Below, one piece after another: positions 17,805-27,718 of a DNA stretch of 64,000 bases. This DNA comes from Flavobacteriales bacterium (GTDB lineage Bacteria; Bacteroidota; Bacteroidia; Flavobacteriales; JASBRU01), in NCBI GenBank assembly GCA_030149285.1, contig JASBRU010000002.1, positions 62,001 through 126,000 on the forward strand, written 5' to 3'. Positions within the stretch are counted from its first letter, which is position 1. The number at the start of each line of letters is the position of its first letter. A program made the position numbers and the translations under genes. Under the pieces are notes generated by a model. That model ran no database searches. It saw only the letters and a list, made by a program, of their open reading frames with translations, and was not told the DNA's origin.

Positions 17805-19406
17805 ATGGCTAAACGCTTACTACTTGCAATTACTTCCGGTTTATTACTTCACTTCTCTTGGCCTGCAGTAGGTTTTGCACCGCTGTTGTTCATCGCTTTT
17901 TTACCATTATTATTTTTAATACATGGCATTAAGCCTGACGAAAAACATAAAGGCAAAAAAGTATTTTTCTATTCTCTAATCACATTTGTTACTTGGCATT
18001 TATTAGCTGCTTGGTGGATAATGAATGCTGATATTGCAGGGTATATATCGGCTGTTGTACTTAATGGTTTGCTAATGTCATTGGTGTTTTGGTTGTATTA
18101 TCAAACTAAAAAGGCCTTAGGTAATTTTAAAGGGGCACTGGCTTTGGTAGCCTACTGGCTTTGCTTTGAGTATATCCATTACAACTGGGATTTATCATAC
18201 CCTTGGATGACTTTGGGTAATGGTTTTGCCGAATATATTACCTGGATACAATGGTATGAATATACTGGTGTTGCTGGTGGTAGTTTATGGGTGTTGTTTA
18301 CCAATTTAGTTTTGTTTAAGCCCTTAACCAAAATTGTAAATGGTAAACGCAAAGAAGCACTAAGACCTGTGGCTTTTACCCTTGTATTTGTTTTAGCACT
18401 GCCTATAGTATACTCCATCAATAAGTATGTAAACTATACCGATAAAGGAGAGGAAGCAGATATTGTAATACTACAACCCAATATAGATTCTTACGAAGAG
18501 AAGTTTAAAATCCCTGCTCAAGAGCAAGTTGAGGGTTTTGTAGAGTTGGCAGAAACTAAATTGGATGAAAATGTTGATTATTTAATAGGTCCCGAAACGG
18601 CTATTCCAACAAGAATATGGGAACACACCATGGCCTATGATATGAGTGTACAGTCTTTTCAGCGATTGGTGCGTAAATACCCAAATTTAAATGTGGTAAT
18701 GGGTTTTTCATCGGGTAAACGTTACTACCAAAAAGAGACTTCAACCGCTAGGTCTATGCCCAATACAGATTTATGGTGGGATAGTTTTAATGCTGCAATG
18801 CAAATCAATAAAACGGACAGTATACAGTTGTACTATAAATCTAAACTTGTTGCCGGACCGGAGATGATGCCCTTTCAATCGGTTTTAGAACCCATTTTTG
18901 GCGACTATATGGAAGAAAAATGGGGTTTGGGTAGCTCAATGGGTACTCAAAAAGAACGAAGCGTTTTTCGGGCATTAGATACTACTTTTAAAGTAGCACC
19001 GGTTATATGCTATGAGTCTGATTATGGAGAATATTTAAGTAAGTATATTCAAAAGAAAGCAAACCTGATATTTGTAATGACTAATGATGGTTGGTGGGGA
19101 GATACACCGGGCTATAAGCAACATATGTTGTATAGTAGATTACGTGCTGTAGAAATGCGTAGGAGTGTTGCTCGCTCTGCAAACACAGGTATATCATGCT
19201 TTATCAATCAGCGTGGAGATGTAATGCAACCACAACCATGGGATACAAGAGCAGCTATTAGGCAAACGCTAAAAGCAAATAATCAACTTACTTTTTATGC
19301 CAAACATGGTGATATAATATATAGGGTAGCTTCGTTTTTGGCAGTAGCTTTTATCATTTATACATTTGTTAGAGGAAGAATAAAAGATAAGATATCATTG
19401 AAATGA
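17805..19406 (+). CDS. lnt: Apolipoprotein N-acyltransferase
   Basis: A 533-residue inner-membrane enzyme adding the third acyl chain to lipoproteins. The N-terminal half has about six membrane spans; the C-terminal half is a nitrilase-like periplasmic domain. Catalytic Glu264 ('LIGPETAIP'), Lys345 ('YKSKLVAG') and Cys402 ('APVICYESDYGEY') are all in place, and 'MTNDGWWG' follows as expected. The usual LVPFGE segment reads LVAGPEMMPF, a form seen in Bacteroidota. It fits the many lipoproteins in this window. The stop overlaps the next small gene (ATGA). Confidence 0.93.
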   Translation: MAKRLLLAITSGLLLHFSWPAVGFAPLLFIAFLPLLFLIHGIKPDEKHKGKKVFFYSLITFVTWHLLAAWWIMNADIAGYISAVVLNGLLMSLVFWLYYQTKKALGNFKGALALVAYWLCFEYIHYNWDLSYPWMTLGNGFAEYITWIQWYEYTGVAGGSLWVLFTNLVLFKPLTKIVNGKRKEALRPVAFTLVFVLALPIVYSINKYVNYTDKGEEADIVILQPNIDSYEEKFKIPAQEQVEGFVELAETKLDENVDYLIGPETAIPTRIWEHTMAYDMSVQSFQRLVRKYPNLNVVMGFSSGKRYYQKETSTARSMPNTDLWWDSFNAAMQINKTDSIQLYYKSKLVAGPEMMPFQSVLEPIFGDYMEEKWGLGSSMGTQKERSVFRALDTTFKVAPVICYESDYGEYLSKYIQKKANLIFVMTNDGWWGDTPGYKQHMLYSRLRAVEMRRSVARSANTGISCFINQRGDVMQPQPWDTRAAIRQTLKANNQLTFYAKHGDIIYRVASFLAVAFIIYTFVRGRIKDKISLK

Positions 19407-19681
19407 AAAACTCAGAAAATCAGTTTTTTGTGTTTTGGCAGTCAACCCGTAAAACAGGTAAATCTATATTTATTACTACCATAATAACTATTTTATCTTT
19501 AATGATTTTATTTCCTGTACTTTACAGTAATTGGGCTGACTTTATTGATAAGCCTATTACTACTAAGTTAAGTATATTAGTGTCTGCAATAGCTGGTAGT
19601 TTTTTAATTGCTTTTCTCTCCTGGTATATAAATGAGAAAAGATATAACAAGATGAAAAAGAAAGAAGATGAAAGAGTCTGA
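19403..19681 (+). CDS. Small two-span membrane protein, paralogue of next gene
   Basis: A 92-residue protein with two hydrophobic helices (about 20-43 and 58-78) and a charged lysine-rich tail. Its N-terminus M-K-x-S-E-x-x-F-x-x-x-W-x-x-T-R is shared with the following 95-residue protein, so the pair arose by duplication. The ATG overlaps the lnt stop, and its own end overlaps the next start by 14 bases, so translation is tightly coupled. The family is not recognised. The position between lnt and terC suggests a membrane role, but none can be named. Confidence 0.75.
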   Translation: MKNSENQFFVFWQSTRKTGKSIFITTIITILSLMILFPVLYSNWADFIDKPITTKLSILVSAIAGSFLIAFLSWYINEKRYNKMKKKEDERV

Positions 19682-19955
19682 AAAAAGATTTGTGAGTTAT
19701 TGGAAAGCAACCCGTCAAAAAAACAAGTGGAAATTTGCATTTGTACATGGTGTTATCGGTTGGGGTACAATTACGGCAGTAATACTTTTTTTATTGATGT
19801 GGGGTTTAGACCATAGTTTTAAAACAGATTTAGATAGCCCAACTTGGAATAATATTATTAAAACAGGGCTTTCGCCATATCTGGGGGGCATCTTTTATGG
19901 TTTGGCTATATGGGGGATTTCTGAAAGAAGATTTAAACGTTTAACAAACAAATAA
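19668..19955 (+). CDS. Small two-span membrane protein, paralogue of previous gene
   Basis: A 95-residue protein with two hydrophobic helices (about 22-45 and 66-85) and a basic end (RRFKRLTNK). It shares the M-K-x-S-E-x-x-F-x-x-x-W-x-x-T-R start and overall plan with the preceding protein. The start lies inside the previous gene in another frame (14-base overlap), and terC starts 2 bases after its stop. The pair may form a heteromeric membrane complex, which is inference from overlap and paralogy only. No family is recognised. Confidence 0.75.
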   Translation: MKESEKRFVSYWKATRQKNKWKFAFVHGVIGWGTITAVILFLLMWGLDHSFKTDLDSPTWNNIIKTGLSPYLGGIFYGLAIWGISERRFKRLTNK

Positions 19956-19957
19956 AC

Positions 19958-20743
19958 ATGGAGGCTTTAGCATTTGACCCTGTTATTTTTACACAAGCAG
20001 AAACCTGGATATCTCTGTTAACACTTACTTTTTTAGAAATAGTATTAGGTGTAGATAACATTATATTTATTTCTATAGTATCAGGAAAGCTTCCAAAAGA
20101 AAACCAAGCAAAGACAAGAAACACCGGGCTTTTATTGGCCTTAGTTTTCAGAATATTATTGCTGTTGGGTATTACCTATATCATTAAGTTTCAAGAGCCT
20201 TTGTTTACAGTGTTTGGTCATGGTTTTAGTGGCAGAGACATTATATTGCTGGTTGGTGGTTTGTTTTTAATTATGAAGAGTACTAGTGAGATTCATCATA
20301 AAATAGAAGGCGAAGAGCATGAAACAAATACAAAAGCCAAAGCAACCGTAAGAGGAATAATAATTCAGATAATATTATTAGATATAATTTTTTCTTTCGA
20401 TTCTATATTAACTGCAGTTGGCTTGGTAGATGAGGTGATAATTATGATTATTGCTGTAGTAATAGCTCTGGGAGTAATGATGACTTTTGCGGGTAAGATT
20501 AGCGACTTCATTAATAAGCATCCATCATTGCAGGTATTAGCCTTATCGTTTTTAATACTGATTGGGTTTATGCTACTTATAGAGGCTTTCCACTATGAGG
20601 TGCCTAAAGGCTATATGTACTTTGCCGTATTCTTTTCACTGCTGGTAGAAATCATCAATATTAAGGTTCGTAAAAAAACAAAACCGGTAAAATTGAGGAG
20701 TCGAATAAAAGAAGAAGAAACAAACAAAACAAAAGACCAATAA
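19958..20743 (+). CDS. TerC-family integral membrane protein
   Basis: A 261-residue membrane protein. The signature 'LEIVLGVDNIIFISIVSGKLP' with conserved acidic residues, the partner motif 'LLDIIFSFDSILTAVGLVDE' and the C-terminal 'LLIEAFHYEVPKGYMYFA' identify the TerC family. Studied members export Mn2+ or help load metal onto secreted proteins, so metal efflux is the best guess. It is the last gene of the PorV-lnt-small-pair operon, two bases after its neighbour. The C-terminal tail is highly charged (KKTKPVKLRSRIKEEE). Confidence 0.9.
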   Translation: MEALAFDPVIFTQAETWISLLTLTFLEIVLGVDNIIFISIVSGKLPKENQAKTRNTGLLLALVFRILLLLGITYIIKFQEPLFTVFGHGFSGRDIILLVGGLFLIMKSTSEIHHKIEGEEHETNTKAKATVRGIIIQIILLDIIFSFDSILTAVGLVDEVIIMIIAVVIALGVMMTFAGKISDFINKHPSLQVLALSFLILIGFMLLIEAFHYEVPKGYMYFAVFFSLLVEIINIKVRKKTKPVKLRSRIKEEETNKTKDQ

Positions 20744-20817
20744 TGGCTGTTTTAATAGCTATTACAGGAGAACATAAATTTTTCTTTTAATCGGTTCATT
20801 AACAGCAATAACATTAT

Positions 20818-20825
20818 TACTTTTG
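20818..20825 (+). promoter_or_regulatory. Bacteroidota -7 promoter element before lpd
   Basis: TACTTTTG, matching TAnnTTTG, 28 bases before the lpd ATG. The implied 5' leader is about 20-25 bases. No convincing -33 element is visible. Confidence 0.5.
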
Positions 20826-20853
20826 TCATCGCTTCAAACAAATTATATATACT

Positions 20854-22257
20854 ATGAGCACATATGATGTTGCGGTAATTGGCTCTGGCCCCGGTGGGTA
20901 TGTGGCAGCCATTAGATGCGCACAATTAGGATTTAAAACAGCAATTATAGAAAAATATAATACCCTAGGTGGTACTTGCTTAAATGTAGGTTGTATTCCG
21001 TCTAAGGCATTGCTAGATTCATCTGAGCATTTTCATGCAGCAGAAAAAACATTTGCAGAACATGGTATAGACATCAATGCACCAAAGGTAAACTTTGAGC
21101 AAATGATAAACCGTAAGCGCGGCGTGGTAGATACCAACGTGCAAGGGATTGCCTTTTTAATGAAGAAAAACAATATTGATGTATTTACAGGCCTAGGTTC
21201 TTTTGCCGATGATACTCATATTGATATTACTAAAGAAGATGGTAGTAAAGAACAAATAGAGGCTAAGAAAACCATTATTGCAACAGGGTCTAAGCCTTCG
21301 TCTTTGCCATTCATCAATATAGATAAAGAGCGTATAATTACTTCTACCGAAGCTTTAGAGCTTTCTGAAGTGCCAAAGCATATGATTATTATTGGTGGTG
21401 GAGTAATTGGTTTAGAGTTGGGTTCTGTTTATGCTCGTATTGGTTCTGAAGTAACCGTGATAGAGTATGCAGACTCTATAATCCCAACAATGGATAAGAC
21501 TTTAGGTAAAGAACTAACTAAGTCTTTGAAAAAGTTAGGAATGAAAATAAACACCAACCACGGTGTAAAAAGTGTAGAGCGTAAAGGCAATGAAGTAATT
21601 GTAAAAGCAGATAACAAAAAAGGCGAAGAAGTAACCTTTACAGGTGATTATTGCTTGGTGTCTGTTGGTAGAAAAGCATATACTGATGGTTTAGGTTTAG
21701 AAAACGTAGGTATTGCTACTGATGATAGAGGTAGAATTGAGGTAAATGAGCATTTACAAACTTCTAAGAAAAACATCTATGCTATTGGCGATGTAATTAA
21801 AGGGGCTATGTTGGCTCATAAAGCTGAAGAAGAAGGAACTTTTGTTGCTGAGGTTATTGCCGGACAAAAACCACATATAGATTATAACTTAATACCGGGT
21901 GTTGTATACACATGGCCGGAGGTTGCTGCTGTTGGTAAAACAGAAGAGCAATTGAAAGAAGAAGGGGTGAGTTATAAGTCAGGTTCTTTCCCTATTCGTG
22001 CCTTGGGACGTGCGCGTGCCAGTATGGATATTGAAGGATTAGTGAAAATTTTAGCGGACTCAGAAACGGATGAAGTATTGGGTATACATATGATAGCTCC
22101 ACGTGCTGCAGATTTAATTGCAGAGGCAGTTGTTGCTATGGAGTTCCGTGCATCTGCAGAGGATATTGCTCGTATGAGTCATGCGCACCCAACTTATGCT
22201 GAGGCTGTAAAAGAAGCAGCTTTAGATGCAACTGATAAAAGATCTATTCATTCTTAA
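20854..22257 (+). CDS. lpd: Dihydrolipoyl dehydrogenase
   Basis: A 467-residue flavoprotein disulfide reductase, the E3 component of 2-oxoacid dehydrogenase and glycine-cleavage complexes. It has the FAD-binding 'VAVIGSGPGGYVAAI', the redox disulfide Cys42/Cys47 in 'GGTCLNVGCIPSKALL', the NAD-binding 'IIIGGGVIGLELGSVYARIG' and the C-terminal catalytic 'HAHPTYAEAVKEA'. It is full length and monocistronic, with its own promoter element and a downstream hairpin terminator. Confidence 0.95.
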   Translation: MSTYDVAVIGSGPGGYVAAIRCAQLGFKTAIIEKYNTLGGTCLNVGCIPSKALLDSSEHFHAAEKTFAEHGIDINAPKVNFEQMINRKRGVVDTNVQGIAFLMKKNNIDVFTGLGSFADDTHIDITKEDGSKEQIEAKKTIIATGSKPSSLPFINIDKERIITSTEALELSEVPKHMIIIGGGVIGLELGSVYARIGSEVTVIEYADSIIPTMDKTLGKELTKSLKKLGMKINTNHGVKSVERKGNEVIVKADNKKGEEVTFTGDYCLVSVGRKAYTDGLGLENVGIATDDRGRIEVNEHLQTSKKNIYAIGDVIKGAMLAHKAEEEGTFVAEVIAGQKPHIDYNLIPGVVYTWPEVAAVGKTEEQLKEEGVSYKSGSFPIRALGRARASMDIEGLVKILADSETDEVLGIHMIAPRAADLIAEAVVAMEFRASAEDIARMSHAHPTYAEAVKEAALDATDKRSIHS

Positions 22258-22280
22258 TAGAATGTGTTTTATATAGTACT

Positions 22281-22306
22281 AAGGCTCCTATTTAGGAGCC
22301 TTTTTT
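22281..22306 (+). terminator. Intrinsic terminator of lpd
   Basis: A 10-bp perfect stem AAGGCTCCTA/TAGGAGCCTT with a 2-base spacer, followed by a T-run, 24 bases after the lpd stop. Confidence 0.88.
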
Positions 22307-22459
22307 ATTCCCATTAGTGGAAAATTATTCCCAAAAATACATAATTAGTGTTGTTTAATTTATAGTATAAAAATTTGTTTTAGTTGTGGTTACAACTGTT
22401 TCATGATTAAATAGTTTTAAGGCTTAATTTTTGTAATGCCACAGCCGAATATCTATACA

Positions 22460-24505
22460 ATGAAAAAAACATTACTTGCGCTATTGATGCTATTTAGTTT
22501 GTATTCTTCTGCTTTTATAGAAGATACACTAAAAATCCAGCCCAATGTAGATAGATACATGGAGCTAGAACGCATTACAGAATACTATTTAGATGTAGAC
22601 CGTTCTGCTAGTATAAATAAGCTGCTTTCAAATGATACTGAAGTAATGTTTGTTGGTACCAACAATCAAATTGTAAACTCTGGGTATAGTAAGGCGGCAC
22701 ACTGGCTTCGTTTTACCGTTAAAAATAACGATGTAAAACACAAAGAGTTTGCTTTACAACTAGATAATGCCTCTTTAAACGAAGTAACTCTATATCTTGT
22801 AAAAAACAACAGTGTAGTAGTGCATACCTCTAAGTCTGGTGTGTATGTAGAGCAATACAAAAAAGAAATTCAGGGCAATCAAATTGCTTTTCCAATAGAG
22901 CTAAACCCGGGCGAGGTGTATGATGTATACTTAAGGGTAACCTCAAACTCGTTTGTATCAGTGCCAATTAGTATGATTGACAGGGGTAAATACGAGAGTA
23001 ATTTACTGAACATTAGATTCGCACTAGGTACTTTTTACGGTATACTACTGGTTATTTTTATCTATAACTTATTAATGTATTTCTCCTTTAATGATAGGAG
23101 TTATTTATACTATGTATTATATGTATTTACCTTTGGAGTAGCAACAACGGCAATAGATGGTTTTGCAGGCGAATACTTTAACTTTTTGGTAAAAATCACC
23201 GATGCTAGATTAGATGTTTATGCGGCATTGCTGGCAATGATGTCTTCTTTGTTATTTACCCGAAGATTTTTAAACATCAAGAAAATTTCTAAAGGATTAG
23301 ATTTTTCTATCATGTTTACCTTAGCGGTAGGTGCAATACTATTTGTTTCTAATGCATTACAGCCATCGTGGTTTCAGGCGGTATTAGCGTTTACTGCAGT
23401 ATTTTATTTACTGGTTATTATTACTTCCGGCTTTTTGGGCTTTGAACATGGTATGCGTTCGGCAAAGTTCTTTTTAATATCACATTCATTTTTACTGGTG
23501 GCAGCAGTTATATATATGCTTACCTTATTAGATGTAATCTCTCCTTCGTTTTTAACATTACATAGCTTACATATAGGTTCTGCACTAGAGTTTATTACAC
23601 TTACGTTTGGTATTGCAGATAAAATTAACTCTTTGAGAGATGAGAATGAAAAGGCCTTAAATGATAAGCTGCAATCATCAGAAAAAGTATTTGAACTGAA
23701 TAAAAAGTTAGAAGAAACCAATCTGATATTAGAAGAAAAAGTAAGAGAACGTACCGAAGAGATTGTAAAACAAAGTAGAGAATTAGAGGCTAAGAATGTA
23801 GAGCTGAAAGAATTAAATGAAGATAAAAATCATTTCATTGGTATTTTGGCGCACGACATTAGAAGCCCATTAACAGGCATACAAGGCTTTGCCCAGTTGC
23901 TAAAGAGCAGTAGAGATAAACTATCTCCAGATCAGCTAGATTATGTAAACACCATTTTACAGTGCAACAAGCAAATAAGCGATATGGTTAATCAAATTTT
24001 AGATTTGAATGCCATAGAAGCGCGAAAAATAAAAATGAATACCCAGCGCATAGATTTGGCTGAGGTATTAATTAAACTGATAGGTAAGTATAAAGACGAA
24101 GCCGGTAGAAAAGATATTTCTTTTTCTCCTTTAGCGGGTGATGCTACAGATACTTATGCTGATGTAGACCCTAATTATATCAATCAGATATTAGAGAATT
24201 TAATTTCTAATGCAGTAAAATACTCACCCAAGAACAAACGCATATTTGCCAACATCTTTGATAAAGGAGATAAGGTGATGATAGAAGTAAAAGATGAAGG
24301 ACCGGGTATTAGCAAAGAAGATCAACAAAAGCTATTTGGTAAATTCCAGAAGTTAACTGCAAAACCAACCGGGGGAGAAGACTCAACAGGCTTAGGCTTA
24401 TCTATTGTTAAAAAATATGTTGAGGCTATGAATGGCAGGGTATGGTGCGAAAGTGAAGAGGGTAAGGGTTCTAGCTTCTTTATAGAGTTCCCTAAGGCTG
24501 CTTAA
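22460..24505 (+). CDS. 7TMR-DISM sensor histidine kinase
   Basis: I place the start at the ATG encoding MKKTLLALL, giving 681 residues. An earlier in-frame ATG at 22436 would put eight residues in front of the signal peptide and sits right behind a promoter-like TAATTTTTG. Domains in order: signal peptide; periplasmic 7TMR-DISM extracellular domain 2 (about 25-165); seven-helix 7TM-DISM module (about 185-390); coiled coil (about 395-455); HisKA with H-box 'HFIGILAHDIRSPLTG'; HATPase with 'NLISNAVKYSP', 'DEGPGISKEDQ' and 'GLGLSIVKKY'. It senses an extracellular ligand, probably a carbohydrate or similar, by family analogy. No cognate response regulator is adjacent. Confidence 0.9.
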   Translation: MKKTLLALLMLFSLYSSAFIEDTLKIQPNVDRYMELERITEYYLDVDRSASINKLLSNDTEVMFVGTNNQIVNSGYSKAAHWLRFTVKNNDVKHKEFALQLDNASLNEVTLYLVKNNSVVVHTSKSGVYVEQYKKEIQGNQIAFPIELNPGEVYDVYLRVTSNSFVSVPISMIDRGKYESNLLNIRFALGTFYGILLVIFIYNLLMYFSFNDRSYLYYVLYVFTFGVATTAIDGFAGEYFNFLVKITDARLDVYAALLAMMSSLLFTRRFLNIKKISKGLDFSIMFTLAVGAILFVSNALQPSWFQAVLAFTAVFYLLVIITSGFLGFEHGMRSAKFFLISHSFLLVAAVIYMLTLLDVISPSFLTLHSLHIGSALEFITLTFGIADKINSLRDENEKALNDKLQSSEKVFELNKKLEETNLILEEKVRERTEEIVKQSRELEAKNVELKELNEDKNHFIGILAHDIRSPLTGIQGFAQLLKSSRDKLSPDQLDYVNTILQCNKQISDMVNQILDLNAIEARKIKMNTQRIDLAEVLIKLIGKYKDEAGRKDISFSPLAGDATDTYADVDPNYINQILENLISNAVKYSPKNKRIFANIFDKGDKVMIEVKDEGPGISKEDQQKLFGKFQKLTAKPTGGEDSTGLGLSIVKKYVEAMNGRVWCESEEGKGSSFFIEFPKAA

Positions 24506-24587
24506 ACCATTGCTAAATTTCTGAGTCTAAGTCACTAATTGTCCACTTAAGATGGTCTCTTAGAGCGGGTTTAAAAAATGAAAACCG

Positions 24588-24595
24588 TATCTTTG
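24588..24595 (+). promoter_or_regulatory. Bacteroidota -7 promoter element before the subtilase
   Basis: TATCTTTG fits TAnnTTTG, 35 bases before the protease ATG. Confidence 0.4.
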
Positions 24596-24629
24596 GTACA
24601 ATTACATTGAAACATTTTATCATAGCGCT

Positions 24630-27518
24630 ATGAAGAAAATTACAAAAACAGTACTGTTTTCCGCTTTACTATTGCCTTTTTTTGGGTTGGCACAAAACCA
24701 AATTCCATATGCAAATACCGAAGCATTGGCCAAAATTCAGGCTGAAATGGAAGAAGAAACAAATCCAAATTACTTATTAGCAGTAAAAACTGCAAATGAA
24801 TTAGGAGTGCCTTTAATTTCTGTTTTAGAAGACGGAACCATTATTAGGGTTTCGGGTATTTCTGAAAACGGATTGTTATTATTTGATCAAACAGACAATG
24901 CAAACGCTGCAAAAACTACTCAAGCAGATGAATTGAGAGTAGGTGGCTCATCAGGTTTAAATCTCTCTGGTAAGGGAATAACCTTAGGTGAGTGGGATGG
25001 TGGAGCTGTAAGAGGAACACACCAAGAGCTTACAGGTAGGGTTACCCAAAAAGATGGTGCTACCGGATTAAGTAGCCACTCTACACACGTGGCAGGTACT
25101 ATGATTGCAACCGGTATTGATGCTAATGCAAGAGGTATGTGTGATAGTGCAAGTTTAGATGCATATACTTTTAATAATGATGATGCAGAAATGGCTGGAG
25201 CTGCTTCTGGATTGATACTTTCAAATCACTCATACGGTACTGTTGCCGGTTGGGGTTTTGATGGTACAGATTGGTATTTTTACGGTGACACTAGCTTAAG
25301 TGCTACCGAAGATTACAAGTTTGGTTACTATGATGGGGCTGCAAGAAGCTGGGATAATATCGCTTACAATGCGCCTTATTATTTAATTGTAAAATCTGCT
25401 GGTAATGATAGAGGTGATGGTATTGCTTTTGGAGGTCATTATGTAAGAGATGGAGGGCAGTGGGTATGGAGTACTACTCCTAGAGGAACTGTAGGGCCAT
25501 ACGATTGTGTTTCTACTTATGGTACATCTAAAAATATTTTAACGGTAGGAGCCGTGTTAGATATGCCTAATCCTTATGTAAGCCCAAGCAGTGTGTCTAT
25601 GAGTTCGTTTAGTGGTTGGGGCCCAACTGATGATGGAAGAATTAAGCCGGATTTAGTAGCAAACGGAGTAAGCTTGTACTCTACAAGTGCAACCGGTAAT
25701 ACAAATTATTATAACTCTTCCGGTACATCTATGTCGTCGCCAAATGCAACAGGTTCATTAGGTTTAGTACAAGAACATTACTTCAATTTAAAAGGAGTGT
25801 TTATGAAAGCAGCTACCTTAAAAGCATTAGCCATACATACTACATATGAGGCTGGTTCTAACCCTGGTCCTGATTATTCTTTTGGTTGGGGATTGCTGAA
25901 TGTTCGTAAGGCGGCAGACGTTATTACAAATACCAATAATGATAATCATATTATAGAGGCGACCTTAACTGCTTCAGATACTTTTTCATTTGATGTGTCT
26001 GTAGATGGTACACAACCATTAAGAGCTACTATTGCCTGGACAGATATTCCGGCTATAGTAAGACCCGCAGCAAATGATGATACAACCAGAAGAATAGTAC
26101 ATGATTTAGACTTACGCTTAATACATGATAGTACAGGTACAGTATATATGCCATATATATTAGACCCGGCAAACCCATCGGCAGCAGCAACTACCGGAGA
26201 TAATAATAGAGATAATGTAGAGCAGGTTTATTTTGCTACGCCATTAGCCGGAGATTATACGGTACAAGTTACTCACAAAGGAACGCTGCTTAATCCTACG
26301 CAAGATTTTGGCTTAATAATATCAGGTACATTAGGTAGTGCTCCAATTGCAGGGCTATCTACTTTAGATACTGCAATATGTGCCGGAGATGCAATTAATT
26401 TCTTTGATAACTCTGTAAATAACCCTAATGGATGGACATGGATTTTTGAAGGGGCTACGCCTGATACATCTTATGCATCAAGTCCAACTAATATTTTATA
26501 TCCAACAGCTGGGGTGTATGATGTAACCTTAATTAGCTCAAATGCTTTAGGTGCAGACACTATTTATTTACCAGACTATATAAATGTAGGAACCCCTGTG
26601 GCAACTGCTTTCCCTACTACTTACTCTGATATATGTGTGTTGTCTGGGCAAACAATAACCTTAAGCGGAGGTACACCTGCAGGTGGGTATTATTCAGGTC
26701 CGGGGATTACAGACAGTATTTTTGATCCTTTAGCAGCTGGTATAGGTACCCATACTATATCTTATAATATTGAAAATGGCGGTTGTTTATCTACATCTAC
26801 AAATACAATTAGAGTAGTAGCACCTCCGGTATCAATAATTTCTATGCCGGTAATTTGCGAATCAGATTCTCCTTTTGTTATGACAGCTTTCCCTTCGGGA
26901 GGGACATTTATTGGAGCAGGTTTTACTGACTCAGTTTTTGACCCAGGTGCATTAGGAGCAGGTGTTTTTCCATTTCAATATGTAGTAAGTGCAAATGGAT
27001 GTACCGATACGAGTTATTGGAATGTACAGGTACGTGCTACGCCACAAACACCTACAATTACATTTTTAAACCCTGACTTACAGTCGGATGCTACGATTGG
27101 GGTAAATCAATGGTACTACAATGGATCCCCTATTAGTGGAGCCCGTAGCCAAACGTATACACCAACACAAAATGGGGTTTATACATGTGTGGTTACTCAA
27201 TTAAACTGCCCTTCAGATACGTCAAATCAAATATCTATTAACAACATTAGTATAGATGAGAATAAGTTGTTGAGTGACTTAACCATCTATCCAAATCCAA
27301 ATAAAGGGCAGTTTGTAATAGAGCTACCCGGTAAGCCGCAAAATGATTTAGATATTAAAATTGTAAACCAATTGGGTGTTGTTGTTGCAGAAAAAGTTGT
27401 GACTAATCAAGGTAAAAAAGTAGAGTTTAATTTATCTACACTATCAAAAGGTGTGTATTATGTAAATATATCTACAGGTGCAAGCCAAACAATTAAAAAA
27501 CTTGTGATAGTAGAGTAA
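24630..27518 (+). CDS. Secreted subtilisin-like serine protease with T9SS tail
   Basis: A 962-residue secreted S8 peptidase. There is a signal peptide (1-21). The catalytic triad is Asp123 ('LGEWDGGAVRGTH'), His150 ('SSHSTHVAGT') and Ser about 367 ('SSGTSMSSPNATG'); oxyanion Asn is in 'VKSAGNDRGDG'. After the catalytic domain comes a proprotein-convertase-P-like beta domain (about 445-570: 'ATIAWTDIP', 'DLDLRLI'), then PKD/Ig-like modules with Cys ('AGDAINFFDNSVNNPNGWTW', two repeats containing 'GPGITDSIFDPLAAG' and 'GAGFTDSVFDPGALG'), and a T9SS sorting domain (about 885-962, 'LTIYPNPNKGQFVIEL'...'KKLVIVE'). It is cell-surface or released. The natural substrate is unknown. Confidence 0.93.
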   Translation: MKKITKTVLFSALLLPFFGLAQNQIPYANTEALAKIQAEMEEETNPNYLLAVKTANELGVPLISVLEDGTIIRVSGISENGLLLFDQTDNANAAKTTQADELRVGGSSGLNLSGKGITLGEWDGGAVRGTHQELTGRVTQKDGATGLSSHSTHVAGTMIATGIDANARGMCDSASLDAYTFNNDDAEMAGAASGLILSNHSYGTVAGWGFDGTDWYFYGDTSLSATEDYKFGYYDGAARSWDNIAYNAPYYLIVKSAGNDRGDGIAFGGHYVRDGGQWVWSTTPRGTVGPYDCVSTYGTSKNILTVGAVLDMPNPYVSPSSVSMSSFSGWGPTDDGRIKPDLVANGVSLYSTSATGNTNYYNSSGTSMSSPNATGSLGLVQEHYFNLKGVFMKAATLKALAIHTTYEAGSNPGPDYSFGWGLLNVRKAADVITNTNNDNHIIEATLTASDTFSFDVSVDGTQPLRATIAWTDIPAIVRPAANDDTTRRIVHDLDLRLIHDSTGTVYMPYILDPANPSAAATTGDNNRDNVEQVYFATPLAGDYTVQVTHKGTLLNPTQDFGLIISGTLGSAPIAGLSTLDTAICAGDAINFFDNSVNNPNGWTWIFEGATPDTSYASSPTNILYPTAGVYDVTLISSNALGADTIYLPDYINVGTPVATAFPTTYSDICVLSGQTITLSGGTPAGGYYSGPGITDSIFDPLAAGIGTHTISYNIENGGCLSTSTNTIRVVAPPVSIISMPVICESDSPFVMTAFPSGGTFIGAGFTDSVFDPGALGAGVFPFQYVVSANGCTDTSYWNVQVRATPQTPTITFLNPDLQSDATIGVNQWYYNGSPISGARSQTYTPTQNGVYTCVVTQLNCPSDTSNQISINNISIDENKLLSDLTIYPNPNKGQFVIELPGKPQNDLDIKIVNQLGVVVAEKVVTNQGKKVEFNLSTLSKGVYYVNISTGASQTIKKLVIVE

Positions 27519-27540
27519 TTACTACCACATATAAATTTAC

Positions 27541-27570
27541 AAAAGCCCGTGCAATTGCATGGGCTTTTTG
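27541..27570 (+). terminator. Intrinsic terminator of the subtilase gene
   Basis: AAAGCCC/GGGCTTT stem, extended through a G-T pair into a palindromic TGCAATTGCA core, followed by TTTTT. It starts 23 bases after the stop. Confidence 0.85.
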
Positions 27571-27718
27571 CTTGTGCTTGTTTGTTGTGTAAACCAATAA
27601 TTAAGGAATTTCGTATTTATTTAGATTCATTAAAAGTTTACTCAATTAAAGTATTCAAAGAATAAAAAAGATTTTTTCTTTGTACATTAGAATACTTAAC
27701 CCAACGAAGCTGAACCGA

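Noticed and set aside
22382-22397. Inverted repeat AGTTGT-GGTT-ACAACT before the 7TMR-DISM kinase
   Set aside because: It is only six bases per arm, in AT-rich spacer, with no second site or known regulator, so it is too weak to list as an operator.
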